Below are positions 44,412 through 53,656 of a DNA stretch of 64,000 nt, piece by piece (position 1 is the stretch's first letter; every line of letters starts with the position of its first letter). This DNA is from Chryseobacterium paridis (lineage in GTDB: Bacteria; Bacteroidota; Bacteroidia; Flavobacteriales; Weeksellaceae), in NCBI RefSeq assembly GCF_016595215.1, contig NZ_JAENHK010000010.1, forward strand, positions 434,001-498,000, in the 5' to 3' direction. The notes below the pieces were generated by a model that worked only from the letters and a program-made list of their open reading frames with translations, searched no databases and was not told the DNA's origin. The translations under genes and the position numbers were made by a program.

Positions 44412-45452
44412 TTAGTCAACTTTTTTAATTTTATTTGTTTTTGGATATATCCTGTACAATGTTTTGTCAATCATACAAGCAAGTGTATCAATATCATTTT
44501 TGGGAATATTCAATTGTTCTGGATAAACTAATGTTTTCTCTCTATATTTAAAGTTAAAATTTTTAGTTCCAAAAGGAATTCTGAAATACTCTATATTATG
44601 CTGTCTGAAAGAAACATGTAGATAATGCCCATGAATAAAATTACTTTCTATGGTTGGTTCGTCTGTTTTTACATAGGTATTAATATTTTTGATAAGCGTC
44701 TGTGCACTCATTTTTTTATTGTAATTAGGGAAAAGTGGGTATAGACTGTTCCAAACATCATGGATATTATTGGTCTCTACTTTCGTTTTTTCAACGGTAT
44801 ATAGTTGCCCATTTTTATTGGTATAGAATTCTGTGTCCAATGCTTCATATGCTATCGATACTTTGGTTACAGGGTAGAGTGTTTTGTAGAAATTAGCTTC
44901 TTTTGTTTTTTCCTTTAGATAAAGACTGTCTAAATCTTTTTTTTCATCATCATTAGGGAAATCCTTTATAGAATAGCCTTTTCTTTTAAAAAATTCAGTT
45001 TGCGTTTCTTCTATAATAAAATCTTTGAGTTCCAGGCTTTCTTGCTGTTGATAATCCGTAAAACGATAACCTATTAATTGTTTTTTTAAATGATCATCAC
45101 TTTTATAAATTTCTTCAGAAAAAATGAACCTTTGGTTAAGAGAATCTATGTAAAAGTCTTTTGTTTTCGGAAATCGTTTAATTGTTTTTCCTTTTTCTGT
45201 AATAGCAGTTACGGTAATAAAATCGCCGTTTTTTAATAACAAAATATAACCTTTATGATTGGGTATATGCAGTACAATATCGGCCTTAATATCTGTTTTT
45301 TCAATTTCAAAAAAAGGATCTTTATTTTCGGGTATAAAGACCCAATCTCTATGTTTGTCCCATTGTGGAATTCGATACCCCATCAAAAAAGCAATCGAGC
45401 TAAAAATTGCTATAAACACAATAAATGATATATATATTTTCTTGTTTTTCAC
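44412..45452 (-). CDS. Hypothetical membrane-anchored protein
   Basis: A 346-residue protein of no recognised family. One N-terminal hydrophobic segment (about residues 5-25, IYISFIVFIAIFSSIAFLMG) acts as signal anchor; the rest is hydrophilic, rich in Lys, Asp, Asn and aromatic residues, and predicted extracytoplasmic. Segments such as HIPNHKGYILLLKNGDFITV suggest beta strands. It lies in an accessory-looking stretch next to another orphan gene and hairpin elements near a tRNA. The very high AT and Lys content resembles its neighbour at 45564, so the two may have arrived together. Confidence 0.7.
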   Translation of the reverse strand: MKNKKIYISFIVFIAIFSSIAFLMGYRIPQWDKHRDWVFIPENKDPFFEIEKTDIKADIVLHIPNHKGYILLLKNGDFITVTAITEKGKTIKRFPKTKDFYIDSLNQRFIFSEEIYKSDDHLKKQLIGYRFTDYQQQESLELKDFIIEETQTEFFKRKGYSIKDFPNDDEKKDLDSLYLKEKTKEANFYKTLYPVTKVSIAYEALDTEFYTNKNGQLYTVEKTKVETNNIHDVWNSLYPLFPNYNKKMSAQTLIKNINTYVKTDEPTIESNFIHGHYLHVSFRQHNIEYFRIPFGTKNFNFKYREKTLVYPEQLNIPKNDIDTLACMIDKTLYRIYPKTNKIKKVD

Positions 45453-45475
45453 TGTATCTATTTTTAGAATGTATT

Positions 45476-45558
45476 GTTGCTAACGTTTTATGACTTTACG
45501 TTTGGGCAGAAAATCGAAGCAATCAGCTTGGCTTTCGGGAAACGATTGTTAGTCGTAG
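45476..45558. repeat. Hairpin element E1, 3' of the orphan gene
   Basis: Begins GTTGCTAACGTTTT and ends AAACGATTGTTAGTCGTAG. The ends are imperfect inverted repeats (TAAC-GTTT against AAAC-GATT-GTTA). It shares both termini with E2 at 46618-46751: TAACGTTTT at the left and AAACxxTTGTTAGxxGTAG at the right, although the middles differ. It abuts the stop of the 45564 gene. Confidence 0.55.
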
Positions 45559-45563
45559 TTTTT

Positions 45564-46568
45564 TCAGTAGTATTCATATTCTTTTATAATCAAATATTGG
45601 ATATTGTTTTCAAATTTTATTGATTTTGTTGGATTACCATTATTGTCAAACAACAAATCTATGTTTTTGTCCACAAAGGTCTCATTTTCTATTCCTTGAA
45701 ATTTGGTTGTTATTTTTTCCAGGGAATTGTTTTCATTGAATGTGTAATAAATGTCAAACGGTCTTATCTTAGTTCCTGATTTTGTATGTTTTTCTTCTGT
45801 TCTTTGATGTGTGATTTTATTATTGCTGTCAACGAATGTCCAAGTTGTTTTAAATAAATTATTCTTATTATCGAAATATTCTTCTATATAAAGTTGATTT
45901 GTTAACCATTTTTTGCGAGTTATAGAAATTGTATCTTTTTTATTTTCAATAACAATTCCTGTCCTTTCTACATTCGTATAATTATATGAAATGTTTGTCT
46001 CCATAAATTTAGAAGATGTTTTGGTTTTATACAAAATCTTTAGGCTGTCTAAATTTCCTGCATGATTATAATTAACAGTAGTAATGCTTTTATAATTCTT
46101 GGTATTTATAGGTTTATTTTTAGTCTGGTCAAATTGTTCATATTGTAAGACTGTTATTTTTCTTATTTGCCCTTTTAAAGCCCATTCATTAATTTCAGAA
46201 TTTTCATTTTTACTAATTGAAATTTGGTTATCTCTTATTGGATGAATACCATAATTTGCATCATGACCTGGGCTACTAAAATATATGTTACCTTCTGAGT
46301 TCTCCCCACCATATTTATTTACAGTTAATAATACAGTGTCAAAGTCTAAGGGAATTTCTTTGCTGTCATATACAAAAACGGTGTCGGCAAAAGCATTATT
46401 TGAAAAGTCTTTTATTATTGAAAATTTTGAAATATAAATCATTTCGCCATTTTCATGAGATATGAATTTTGCTATTGCATTGAGTGTCGTGGGTTTTGTT
46501 TTACTTACAGATTGTCCATAAGAAAAGGAAAAAAATAATAAAGAAAAAATTGTAATAAGTGTTTTCAT
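45564..46568 (-). CDS. Hypothetical secreted protein in a possible mobile cassette
   Basis: A 334-residue exported protein with a signal peptide (TLITIFSLLFFSFSYGQ). The body is rich in Asn, Lys, Thr and Tyr and has repeated short strand-like units of the sort seen in YD/RHS-related or MORN-like secreted proteins, for example LDSLKILYKTKTSSKFMETNISYNY. No named domain was recognised. The gene sits exactly between E1 and E2, two hairpin elements with shared ends, so it may have been moved as a unit. Function is unknown. Confidence 0.7.
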   Translation of the reverse strand: MKTLITIFSLLFFSFSYGQSVSKTKPTTLNAIAKFISHENGEMIYISKFSIIKDFSNNAFADTVFVYDSKEIPLDFDTVLLTVNKYGGENSEGNIYFSSPGHDANYGIHPIRDNQISISKNENSEINEWALKGQIRKITVLQYEQFDQTKNKPINTKNYKSITTVNYNHAGNLDSLKILYKTKTSSKFMETNISYNYTNVERTGIVIENKKDTISITRKKWLTNQLYIEEYFDNKNNLFKTTWTFVDSNNKITHQRTEEKHTKSGTKIRPFDIYYTFNENNSLEKITTKFQGIENETFVDKNIDLLFDNNGNPTKSIKFENNIQYLIIKEYEYY

Positions 46569-46617
46569 TTATTTTCGTGTCGGAATTCTGATTTGTGTTT
46601 GTCTGTAAAATTATACA

Positions 46618-46751
46618 TAACGTTTTGGCCTGTCTAGGGCGGGAAATTGAAGGACAAAAGCGGAATATATTATTTAAGTTCAATTGAATGAACCACTACT
46701 GCGGAATTTTGCATTTCAGTCTGTCTGGTGCAAAACCCTTGTTAGCAGTAG
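46618..46751. repeat. Hairpin element E2, 5' of the orphan gene
   Basis: Left end TAACGTTTTGGCC pairs with right end GGTGCAAAACCCTTGTTA after a short bulge. The final TTGTTAGCAGTAG matches E1 at the terminal and subterminal positions. The interior contains CTGTCTAG and CTGTCTGG. The design, short outer pairing with TAAC/GTTA tips, recalls integron attC sites or non-autonomous elements. Confidence 0.55.
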
Positions 46752-47036
46752 CTTTTATTTTCATTTCGTTTATTTGGAATCGTCAATCCAATATCAAGTG
46801 TATGTTTTAAACCAATAACGTCCTAAACATTTTAAATTTACAATAAAAGAGTTTATTCGGATAGTTAAATTACGTTTTTTTGATTTTTCCAATAACGGTA
46901 AATTAGTAAATAATCTAAGACTTGAAGATACAATCAGATTCAAATAACTATAATCAATGCATTTTTTATAAAAACATTGACCAAAATAAAAAAAATAACT
47001 TACTGTAAATTAGTAACTTGATTTTTAGTTTGGTTG

Positions 47037-47108
47037 TAGCCCCACCAAGAATCGAACTTGGATCTAAAGTTTAGGAAACTTTTGTTCTATCCATTGAACT
47101 ATAAGGCC
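47037..47108 (-). tRNA. tRNA-Arg (anticodon CCU)
   Basis: A 72-nt cloverleaf on the minus strand: acceptor GGCCTTA/TGGGGCT (with three G-U pairs), D stem GTTC/GAAC, anticodon stem AAAGT/ACTTT with loop TTCCTAA, variable AGAT, T stem CCAAG/CTTGG with loop TTCGATT, discriminator A. The CCA end is not encoded. It reads AGG codons. tRNA genes are frequent integration sites, relevant to the accessory region to its left. Confidence 0.92.
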
Positions 47109-47271
47109 TTTAATTCAAATATATTAATATCAATTTAAAAAATAGGGTAAATCATCTGTTTTTTCGTTTTAAAATAACAATTCCATTTTGGCTACATCAA
47201 TATCCATTTTGGCAACTCTAAGCTTTTTCGAACTGCGGACATTTGTATTGTAATTTTAATACAACAAAAAA

Positions 47272-48069
47272 ATGAAAACAATTTTTATAACAGGTGCCTC
47301 AACAGGACTTGGAAAAGCAAGTGCAAAATTATTTCAAAGCAGAGGATGGAATGTTATCGCAACCATGAGAAATCCGGAATCTGATACAGAACTTAATGCT
47401 TTAGACAATGTAACCATACTTCCATTAGATGTTACGAATCCAGAGCAGATCAAATCAACAGTAAAAAAAGCACTAGAGATTAGTAATATTGATCTTGTTT
47501 TTAATAATGCAGGATATGGGCTGATAGGTCCATTGGAAGCTTTAACCGATGATCAGATCGTTAAACAATTAAATACCAATTTATTAGGTGTTATTCGTGT
47601 AACGCAAGCTTTCATTCCTTATTTCAGAGAAAAAAGAAGCGGAATGTTTATTACAACAACATCTATTGGCGGATTGATTGCGTTTCCTTTAGGTTCTACT
47701 TATCATGCAACCAAATGGGCATTGGAAGGATGGAGTGAAAGTTTAGCTTTTGAACTAAATACCTTTGGAGTTGATGTAAAAACGGTTTCTCCCGGAGGGA
47801 TAAAAACAGATTTTATCAGTCGTTCTCTGGATATGGGAACTCAACCGGAATATGAGACCATGATCAATACGATGTTCTCCAATACAGAAAGTATGATGGA
47901 AGGTGCTTCTGAACCTGAATTGATTGCGGAAGTAGTATATGAAGCAGCAACAGATGAGAAAAAACAATTGAGATACGTTGCTGGAGCTGATGCTAATGCA
48001 TTGTATACACAACGTTTGGAACTTGGGGCTGAAGCTTTCAGAGAACAATTCGGAAAGCAGTTTATCTAA
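47272..48069 (+). CDS. Short-chain dehydrogenase/reductase (classical SDR)
   Basis: A 265-residue NAD(P)-dependent oxidoreductase. TGASTGLGKASA is the cofactor loop, NNAGYGL the conserved Asn-Asn-Ala-Gly, and the catalytic triad is Ser of TTSIGG with Tyr and Lys in YHATKWALEG. The AraC regulator follows on the same strand after a terminator, a pairing often seen in this order, in which the regulator may control the SDR. The substrate is not predictable. The start ATG fits the family N-terminus exactly. Confidence 0.93.
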   Translation: MKTIFITGASTGLGKASAKLFQSRGWNVIATMRNPESDTELNALDNVTILPLDVTNPEQIKSTVKKALEISNIDLVFNNAGYGLIGPLEALTDDQIVKQLNTNLLGVIRVTQAFIPYFREKRSGMFITTTSIGGLIAFPLGSTYHATKWALEGWSESLAFELNTFGVDVKTVSPGGIKTDFISRSLDMGTQPEYETMINTMFSNTESMMEGASEPELIAEVVYEAATDEKKQLRYVAGADANALYTQRLELGAEAFREQFGKQFI

Positions 48070-48080
48070 AATCTATATAA

Positions 48081-48117
48081 AAACAGCACGAACAGAAAAA
48101 GGCTTGTGCTGTTTTTT
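48081..48117 (+). terminator. Intrinsic terminator after the SDR gene
   Basis: AAACAGCAC / GTGCTGTTT, 9-bp stem with a 16-nt loop, followed by T. Confidence 0.8.
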
Positions 48118-48145
48118 AGCTTAAAATAATTCATACATTTATACT

Positions 48146-49060
48146 ATGGAAAAGAAAGATAATTCTCCTTTGAAAATTTCATCCATATCCGAATTGCATC
48201 AGATATTGAATGTATCAAAGCCCTTACATCCATTAATCAGTTTGGTTGATAACAGGGCAATGAGCGTTAATAAAGAAATGCTTAACCGGAATTTTGTTTT
48301 AAATTTTTATAAAATTTCATACAAATTTTCTGAAAATGGAAAGATGGGATATGGCCAGGGTTATTATGATTTTAATGAAGGAGGAATGATGTTCACTGCT
48401 CCTAACCAGATTCTGTCTACTGAAGAGAATGCAGAATATCATGGTTATACATTGTTTATACATCCGGATTTCATAAGAAACTATTCTCTTGCCAAAAATA
48501 TTAAAAAGTATGGTTTCTTCTCCTATGATACCAATGAGGCTCTGCATTTATCCGATAAAGAAAAGAAACTTATTGTCGGGCTTTTAGATAATATTCAGGG
48601 AGAACTTAATACGGCTATTGATGATATCAGCCAGGATGTGATTATCTCTTACATTGAAGTGTTACTGAATTACAGCAATAGATTTTATAAGCGACAATTT
48701 ATAACGCGTAAATCGGTGAGCAGTGATCTGCTATCCAAAATGGAATATCTCCTGAATACTTATTTTGATGAAGAGGAAACGTTGAATAAAGGTCTTCCAA
48801 CTGTAGAATTTTTAGCATCGGAGCTCAATCTTTCCCCACACTACCTTAGTGATATGCTTCGGAACCTTACAGGACAAAATGCCCAGCAGCATATTCATGA
48901 AAAATTGATTGAAAAGGCGAAAGAATATCTTACCACAACGAATCTTTCTGTCGCAGAGGTTGCCTATCAATTGGGGTTTGAACATTCACAGTCTTTTAAT
49001 AAACTATTTAAAAAGAAGACCCATACAACTCCTTTGATTTTTAAACAGTCTTTCAATTAA
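48146..49060 (+). CDS. AraC family transcriptional regulator
   Basis: A 304-residue regulator of the AraC type frequently paired with SDR or efflux genes in Bacteroidota. The N-terminal sensor region includes YDFNEGGMMFTAPNQIL and YHGYTLFIHPDFIRN. The C-terminal HTH pair is PTVEFLASELNLSPHYLSDMLRNLTGQNAQQHI and LSVAEVAYQLGFEHSQSFNKLFKKKTHTTPLIF. It precedes the RND efflux operon by about 265 bp on the same strand and is the nearest candidate regulator of it; control of the SDR gene is equally possible. Confidence 0.9.
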   Translation: MEKKDNSPLKISSISELHQILNVSKPLHPLISLVDNRAMSVNKEMLNRNFVLNFYKISYKFSENGKMGYGQGYYDFNEGGMMFTAPNQILSTEENAEYHGYTLFIHPDFIRNYSLAKNIKKYGFFSYDTNEALHLSDKEKKLIVGLLDNIQGELNTAIDDISQDVIISYIEVLLNYSNRFYKRQFITRKSVSSDLLSKMEYLLNTYFDEEETLNKGLPTVEFLASELNLSPHYLSDMLRNLTGQNAQQHIHEKLIEKAKEYLTTTNLSVAEVAYQLGFEHSQSFNKLFKKKTHTTPLIFKQSFN

Positions 49061-49325
49061 AATAGAGTAAAAACAAGAGTCGCTTTTCAATAAATACAAT
49101 ATAAACCAGTCTTTATCACATCAGATAGAGGTTGGTTTTTTATTAGGTGTAAGTTTGTTTTCATTTAATATTATTTATTAAATGTTAAAATTTGTTTAAA
49201 AATTGACATTTACCATCTAACAAAATCTTATTTTTATAATCATAAGGTTATGCTAGAGGATTTATTTCAAAACCCAGAACAATCATTCATTTTTGGTAAT
49301 TTTTACCAGGCACAAACAATTTAAT

Positions 49326-50477
49326 ATGATGAAAAGTAGATATGTCCTGTTTATTCCAATACTATTATTTTCTTGTGGTAAAAAAAAGGAACAGACAAAA
49401 GATAAACCTATACAGAGTTATCAGGTCTTAACCCTGGCTCCAAGACAAGTAACCGTTTATAACGACTTTCCAGCTTCAATACAAGGGGAGAATGTAGTAG
49501 AAATAAAACCAATGGTCTCCGGTTATCTTCAGGATATCTATGTTCCCGAAGGAGCTTTAGTTAAAAAAGGACAGCTTTTGTTCCGCATCAAAAATCCTCA
49601 GTACGAACAAGATATAATTACAGCCAAAGGTGCTATAAAAATTGCAGAAGCCAACGTTAATACAGCCCGTATGAATGTAGAGAAAGCAAGACCTTTGGTA
49701 GAACAGGATATTGTAAGTAAATACCAGTTGAGCTCTGCTTTATATACTTTACAGTCACAGGAGGCTGCATTGTCCCAGGCAAAAGCTACCCTTGCCAATG
49801 CACAAACGAATCAAGGATATACCTATATCCGAAGTCCACAAAGTGGAACCATTGGTCTCATCCCTTATAAAATTGGTGCTTTAGTAAGCAGTACCACCAC
49901 AGATCCGCTTACCACACTGTCTAATACCACAAATGTATTTGCATACTTTTCTCTCAGTGAAAAACAGCTTTTGGATTTCATGAATACCATGAAAGGAAGT
50001 ACCATGATTGAAAAATTAAATAATATGCCTCCGATAACACTAGTATTGGCAGATGGAACAGTTTATCCCGAAAAAGGCAAATTGGAAACAGCGAGTGGAG
50101 GGATAGATACCAGTACCGGAACAGCGACATTCAAAGCGACATTTAATAATAAATTGGGTCTTATTCAAAACGGAGCCAGTGCAACGATCCGGATTCCTGT
50201 TAGTTTAGACAATGCATTGTTGGTTCCGCAGACCGCGATTTATCAAATGCAGGATAAGTCATTTGTTTATCAGGTAATGAGTGGAAATATGGTAATGAGT
50301 ACGGCAGTGGTAACTTCTCCTACAGATGATGGTAATTTTGCAGTTATTAAAGATGGAGTAAAAGCAGGGAATAGGCTCTTACTTAACGGACTCAATATCA
50401 GTGATAGTACAGTTATAAAGGTATTGCCTGCGAATGCTGCTACAATTTACAGTACCATGAAAACAAAATCCAACTAA
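49326..50477 (+). CDS. RND efflux periplasmic adaptor (MFP) lipoprotein
   Basis: A 383-residue adaptor from the ATG at 49326 (MMKSRY), with 49329 equally possible. Upstream codons back to 49293 start with TTG and do not fit. The signal ends LLFSCG with lipid Cys near residue 17, so it is tethered to the inner membrane by lipid. EIKPMVSGYLQDIYVPEGALVKKGQLLF is the half-lipoyl motif, a coiled coil follows at about 100-165, and YIRSPQSGTIGLIPYKIGALV is the second half. It links the RND pump to the outer-membrane channel. Six bases separate it from the pump gene. Confidence 0.93.
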   Translation: MMKSRYVLFIPILLFSCGKKKEQTKDKPIQSYQVLTLAPRQVTVYNDFPASIQGENVVEIKPMVSGYLQDIYVPEGALVKKGQLLFRIKNPQYEQDIITAKGAIKIAEANVNTARMNVEKARPLVEQDIVSKYQLSSALYTLQSQEAALSQAKATLANAQTNQGYTYIRSPQSGTIGLIPYKIGALVSSTTTDPLTTLSNTTNVFAYFSLSEKQLLDFMNTMKGSTMIEKLNNMPPITLVLADGTVYPEKGKLETASGGIDTSTGTATFKATFNNKLGLIQNGASATIRIPVSLDNALLVPQTAIYQMQDKSFVYQVMSGNMVMSTAVVTSPTDDGNFAVIKDGVKAGNRLLLNGLNISDSTVIKVLPANAATIYSTMKTKSN

Positions 50478-50483
50478 GAGGCC

Positions 50484-53400
50484 ATGTTAAAGCTATTTAT
50501 AAGAAGGCCGGTATTAAGTACAGTGATCTCTGTGATTATTATTGTACTTGGGATTTTGGGAGTGACCAGTTTACCAGTGGCTCAGTATCCTAATATTGCA
50601 CCGCCTACCATTCAGGTGTCAACCTCCTATCCGGGAGCCAATACGACCACTTTGATCAATAGTGTGGTTTTTCCACTTGAGCAGCAGATCAATGGAGTGG
50701 AAGGGATGACGTATATGACCTCATCGGCAAGTAATACAGGATCCGCCAGTATCACTGTTTATTTTGCAGTGGGTGTAGATCCTAATCAGGCGGCAGTAGA
50801 TGTACAAAATAGAATCAGCACTGTATTATCAAAACTTCCGCAGGCGGTGACCCAGGCTGGGGTAACAGTAAGGAAGCAACAGAGCAGTAATGTTCTGATC
50901 CTTGGATTATACAGTGAACGTTCCCAATATGATCAAAAGTTTTTACAGAATTATGCGGCAATCAACTTGGTACCTCAGCTGCAGAGAGCAAAAGGAGTAG
51001 GTGGTGCCAACATATTTGGTGGTGCAATGACATATGCCATGCGAATCTGGCTTCAACCTGATAAGATGGCAGCATATGGATTGGTTCCTTCTGATATTAC
51101 TACGGCTTTAAACGCACAGAATTTTAATGCTGCACCAGGTAAAATTGGTGATAATATGGCTCAGGCATTCCAGTATGATATTACGTATTCCGGGACATTG
51201 AGCTCACTTGAGCAGTTTCAGAATATCATTATTAAATCGATTGGAACAGGTCAATATCTGTACCTGAAAGATGTTGCCCGTATCGATTTAGGAACGCAGA
51301 CCTATACGAGTGCTACCGCCATTAATGGTAAACCTGCTGTAGCAATATCCATAAGTCAGACTCCTGGTTCCAATGCACAGGAAGTAATTGTAGGTGCACA
51401 AAAAGTAATGGCTGATGCTTCTAAAAGTTTTCCCTCGGGAATCAAAATGATCGAATTGGTTAATATTAATAACTTCCTTGGTGAAAGTATTGATAAGGTG
51501 CTCCATACATTAGTGGAGTGTTTTTTACTGGTGTTTGTTGTGATCCTCATATTTTTACAGGATGTGCGCTCCACAATTATTCATGGAGTTTCGGTTCCGG
51601 TATCTATTATAGGGACATTCTTCTTTTTATATTTGTTTGGGTACAGTCTCAATTTACTTACTTTATTTGCTTTGGTACTCGCTATTGGTATTGTAGTGGA
51701 TGATGCCGTGGTTGTTGTAGAAGCAGTGCACAGTAAGCTGGAACATGGATATACGTCTCCTCGTAAAGCTGCGATTGATGCGATGGGAGAAATCGCCCCG
51801 GCTATTATTTCTATTACACTCGTAATGGCTTCTGTATTTCTTCCTGTTACTTTCTTGGGAGGGTCAGCAGGAGTGTTTTATAAGCAGTTCGGGATTACAT
51901 TAGCCATTGCTATTATGATCTCGGCAGTGAATGCACTTACCTTAAGCCCTGCTTTGGCAGCTATGTTTTTGCGTGCTCCAAAACATGAAGAAGAAGGAAG
52001 CAAAAAAGGCTTTTTAAAAAAAGTAAAAGATGGTTTTAATTCGAATTACGATAAATTAATAAATAAATATCTCGCCACTGTAGGATTCCTGATAAGAAGA
52101 AAATGGCTGACAGGACTTCTTGTAGTTCTTTTTGGAGGATTGTTTTATGTTACCATTAAAAGTGTGGCTTCAAGTTTTGTTCCTTCAGAGGATATGGGAA
52201 CCATTTTCGTGAATGTAACACTTCCTGCAGCAGCTACCAAAGAAAGGGTTCAGGCTATAAATACTCAGATCGACCGTATTGCCCACACCATACCACAAGT
52301 ACAGGCATCGATGACCACATTAGGACAGAATCAATTAGGAGGAAGCGGAAGTTCTTATGGAATGCTTATCCTAAGGCTTAAACCCTGGAGTCAGCGTCCC
52401 GGTGTTACTGATAAGGACATCATACAACAGCTTACGGAAAAGACAAAAAATATACAGGGAGCTTCCATTAATTTTATGCAACAGCCTACGATCAGTGGTT
52501 TTGGAACCAGTGGTGGATTTACATTTCAGATAGAAGACAGAGGAGGGCACTCCATTGCTGACTTTTATGGCGTAGCACAGAATTTTTTAGCAGAACTGAA
52601 TAAAAGAAGTGAAATTCAATATGCTGCCACAGCGTTTAATCCTAATTTTCCACAATATGAGGTAGATGTTAATCTTGCCAAATGTGAGGACAATGGTATT
52701 CAGCCTTCAGAAATTTTAAACCTGATGAATGTCTACTACGGAAGTTCTTATGTGAGTAATTTTACTGAATTTGGACAGCAATATCAGATTATTCTTCAGG
52801 CTGATAATCCCTACAGAGGAACTGTTGAGCAGATGAATAATATTAAAGTCCGTACTAAAAGCGGAACAATGAGTCCTATTTCAGAGTATATAACAATGAA
52901 AAAAGTGTATGGGCCATCGTCCATTTCGAGGTTTAATATGTATAATGCAATTTCAGTGAATGGTTCACCTAATATTGGTTTTAGTACAGGACAATCTATG
53001 GAAGCCATTAATGAAGTTGCTGCGAATGTTTTGCCTCCGGGCTACAGTTTTGAATACAGTGGTATAAGTAAAGAAGAGCAGAGCTCAGGTTCTCAGGCCA
53101 GTATTATATTTTTATTGAGTCTTTGTTTCGTATATCTTTTGTTGAGTGCTTTATATGAAAGCTATATTCTTCCACTGGCTGTAATTCTTTCACTGCCTGT
53201 AGGACTTAGCGGAATATTTGTTTTCGCAAAACTGTTTGGAATTGATAATAATATTTATGTTCAGATCTGTATGATCATGTTGATTGGATTATTGGCAAAG
53301 AATGCTATTCTAATGGTAGAATTTGCTTTAGAAAAGAGACATGAAGGAATGGGGTTATTGGAAAGCGCACTGGAAGGAGCAAAGATTAGGATACGTCCGA

Positions 53401-53651
53401 TATTGATGACCTCCCTGGCTTTTATTTTCGGTTTGATGCCTTTGATGTTTTCTACTGGAGTAGGAGCCAATGGTAATAAGTCTATTGGTATAGGCTCCAT
53501 TGGGGGAATGTTATTCGGAACTTTATTGGGAATCTTTGTGATCCCGGGACTTTATGTGATCTTTCAGGGGTTGCAGGAAAAAATAAAAAGTAACAAATAT
53601 GACGAAAACGATGAGCTTATCGTTGATCAAAAAAATGGACCCTTACAGTAG
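50484..53651 (+). CDS. RND multidrug efflux pump, HAE1 (AcrB/MexB-like)
   Basis: A 1055-residue inner-membrane pump with the 12-TM, two-periplasmic-loop layout. TM1 is RRPVLSTVISVIIIVLGILG; the proton-relay Asp pair is in IGIVVDDAVVVVEAV (TM4); the second half has the equivalent late AKNAILMVEFALEKRHEGM. The STSYPGANTTT and GVEGMTYMTSSAS porter-domain segments are typical. It exports hydrophobic drugs and detergents with proton import. The adaptor and OMF genes flank it by 6 and 5 bp, a complete tripartite operon. Confidence 0.95.
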   Translation: MLKLFIRRPVLSTVISVIIIVLGILGVTSLPVAQYPNIAPPTIQVSTSYPGANTTTLINSVVFPLEQQINGVEGMTYMTSSASNTGSASITVYFAVGVDPNQAAVDVQNRISTVLSKLPQAVTQAGVTVRKQQSSNVLILGLYSERSQYDQKFLQNYAAINLVPQLQRAKGVGGANIFGGAMTYAMRIWLQPDKMAAYGLVPSDITTALNAQNFNAAPGKIGDNMAQAFQYDITYSGTLSSLEQFQNIIIKSIGTGQYLYLKDVARIDLGTQTYTSATAINGKPAVAISISQTPGSNAQEVIVGAQKVMADASKSFPSGIKMIELVNINNFLGESIDKVLHTLVECFLLVFVVILIFLQDVRSTIIHGVSVPVSIIGTFFFLYLFGYSLNLLTLFALVLAIGIVVDDAVVVVEAVHSKLEHGYTSPRKAAIDAMGEIAPAIISITLVMASVFLPVTFLGGSAGVFYKQFGITLAIAIMISAVNALTLSPALAAMFLRAPKHEEEGSKKGFLKKVKDGFNSNYDKLINKYLATVGFLIRRKWLTGLLVVLFGGLFYVTIKSVASSFVPSEDMGTIFVNVTLPAAATKERVQAINTQIDRIAHTIPQVQASMTTLGQNQLGGSGSSYGMLILRLKPWSQRPGVTDKDIIQQLTEKTKNIQGASINFMQQPTISGFGTSGGFTFQIEDRGGHSIADFYGVAQNFLAELNKRSEIQYAATAFNPNFPQYEVDVNLAKCEDNGIQPSEILNLMNVYYGSSYVSNFTEFGQQYQIILQADNPYRGTVEQMNNIKVRTKSGTMSPISEYITMKKVYGPSSISRFNMYNAISVNGSPNIGFSTGQSMEAINEVAANVLPPGYSFEYSGISKEEQSSGSQASIIFLLSLCFVYLLLSALYESYILPLAVILSLPVGLSGIFVFAKLFGIDNNIYVQICMIMLIGLLAKNAILMVEFALEKRHEGMGLLESALEGAKIRIRPILMTSLAFIFGLMPLMFSTGVGANGNKSIGIGSIGGMLFGTLLGIFVIPGLYVIFQGLQEKIKSNKYDENDELIVDQKNGPLQ

Positions 53652-53656
53652 AAAGC

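Larger units (their letters stand above)
46569..47271. other. 703-bp region with hairpin element E2 and tRNA-Arg, no protein gene
   Basis: Contains E2 (46618-46751) and tRNA-Arg (47037-47108). The remaining ~280 bp between them, and the 160 bp between the tRNA and the SDR start, are AT-rich with no ORF I would support. Confidence 0.7.

Noticed and set aside
44222..44470. 82-residue minus-strand ORF overlapping the 44412 gene
   Set aside because: Overlaps a longer gene and the terminator of the DUF218 gene; no coding character.
49095..49145. AACCAGTC...GGTTGGTTTTTT as terminator after the AraC gene
   Set aside because: The stem is short and mismatched; only the T-run is convincing.
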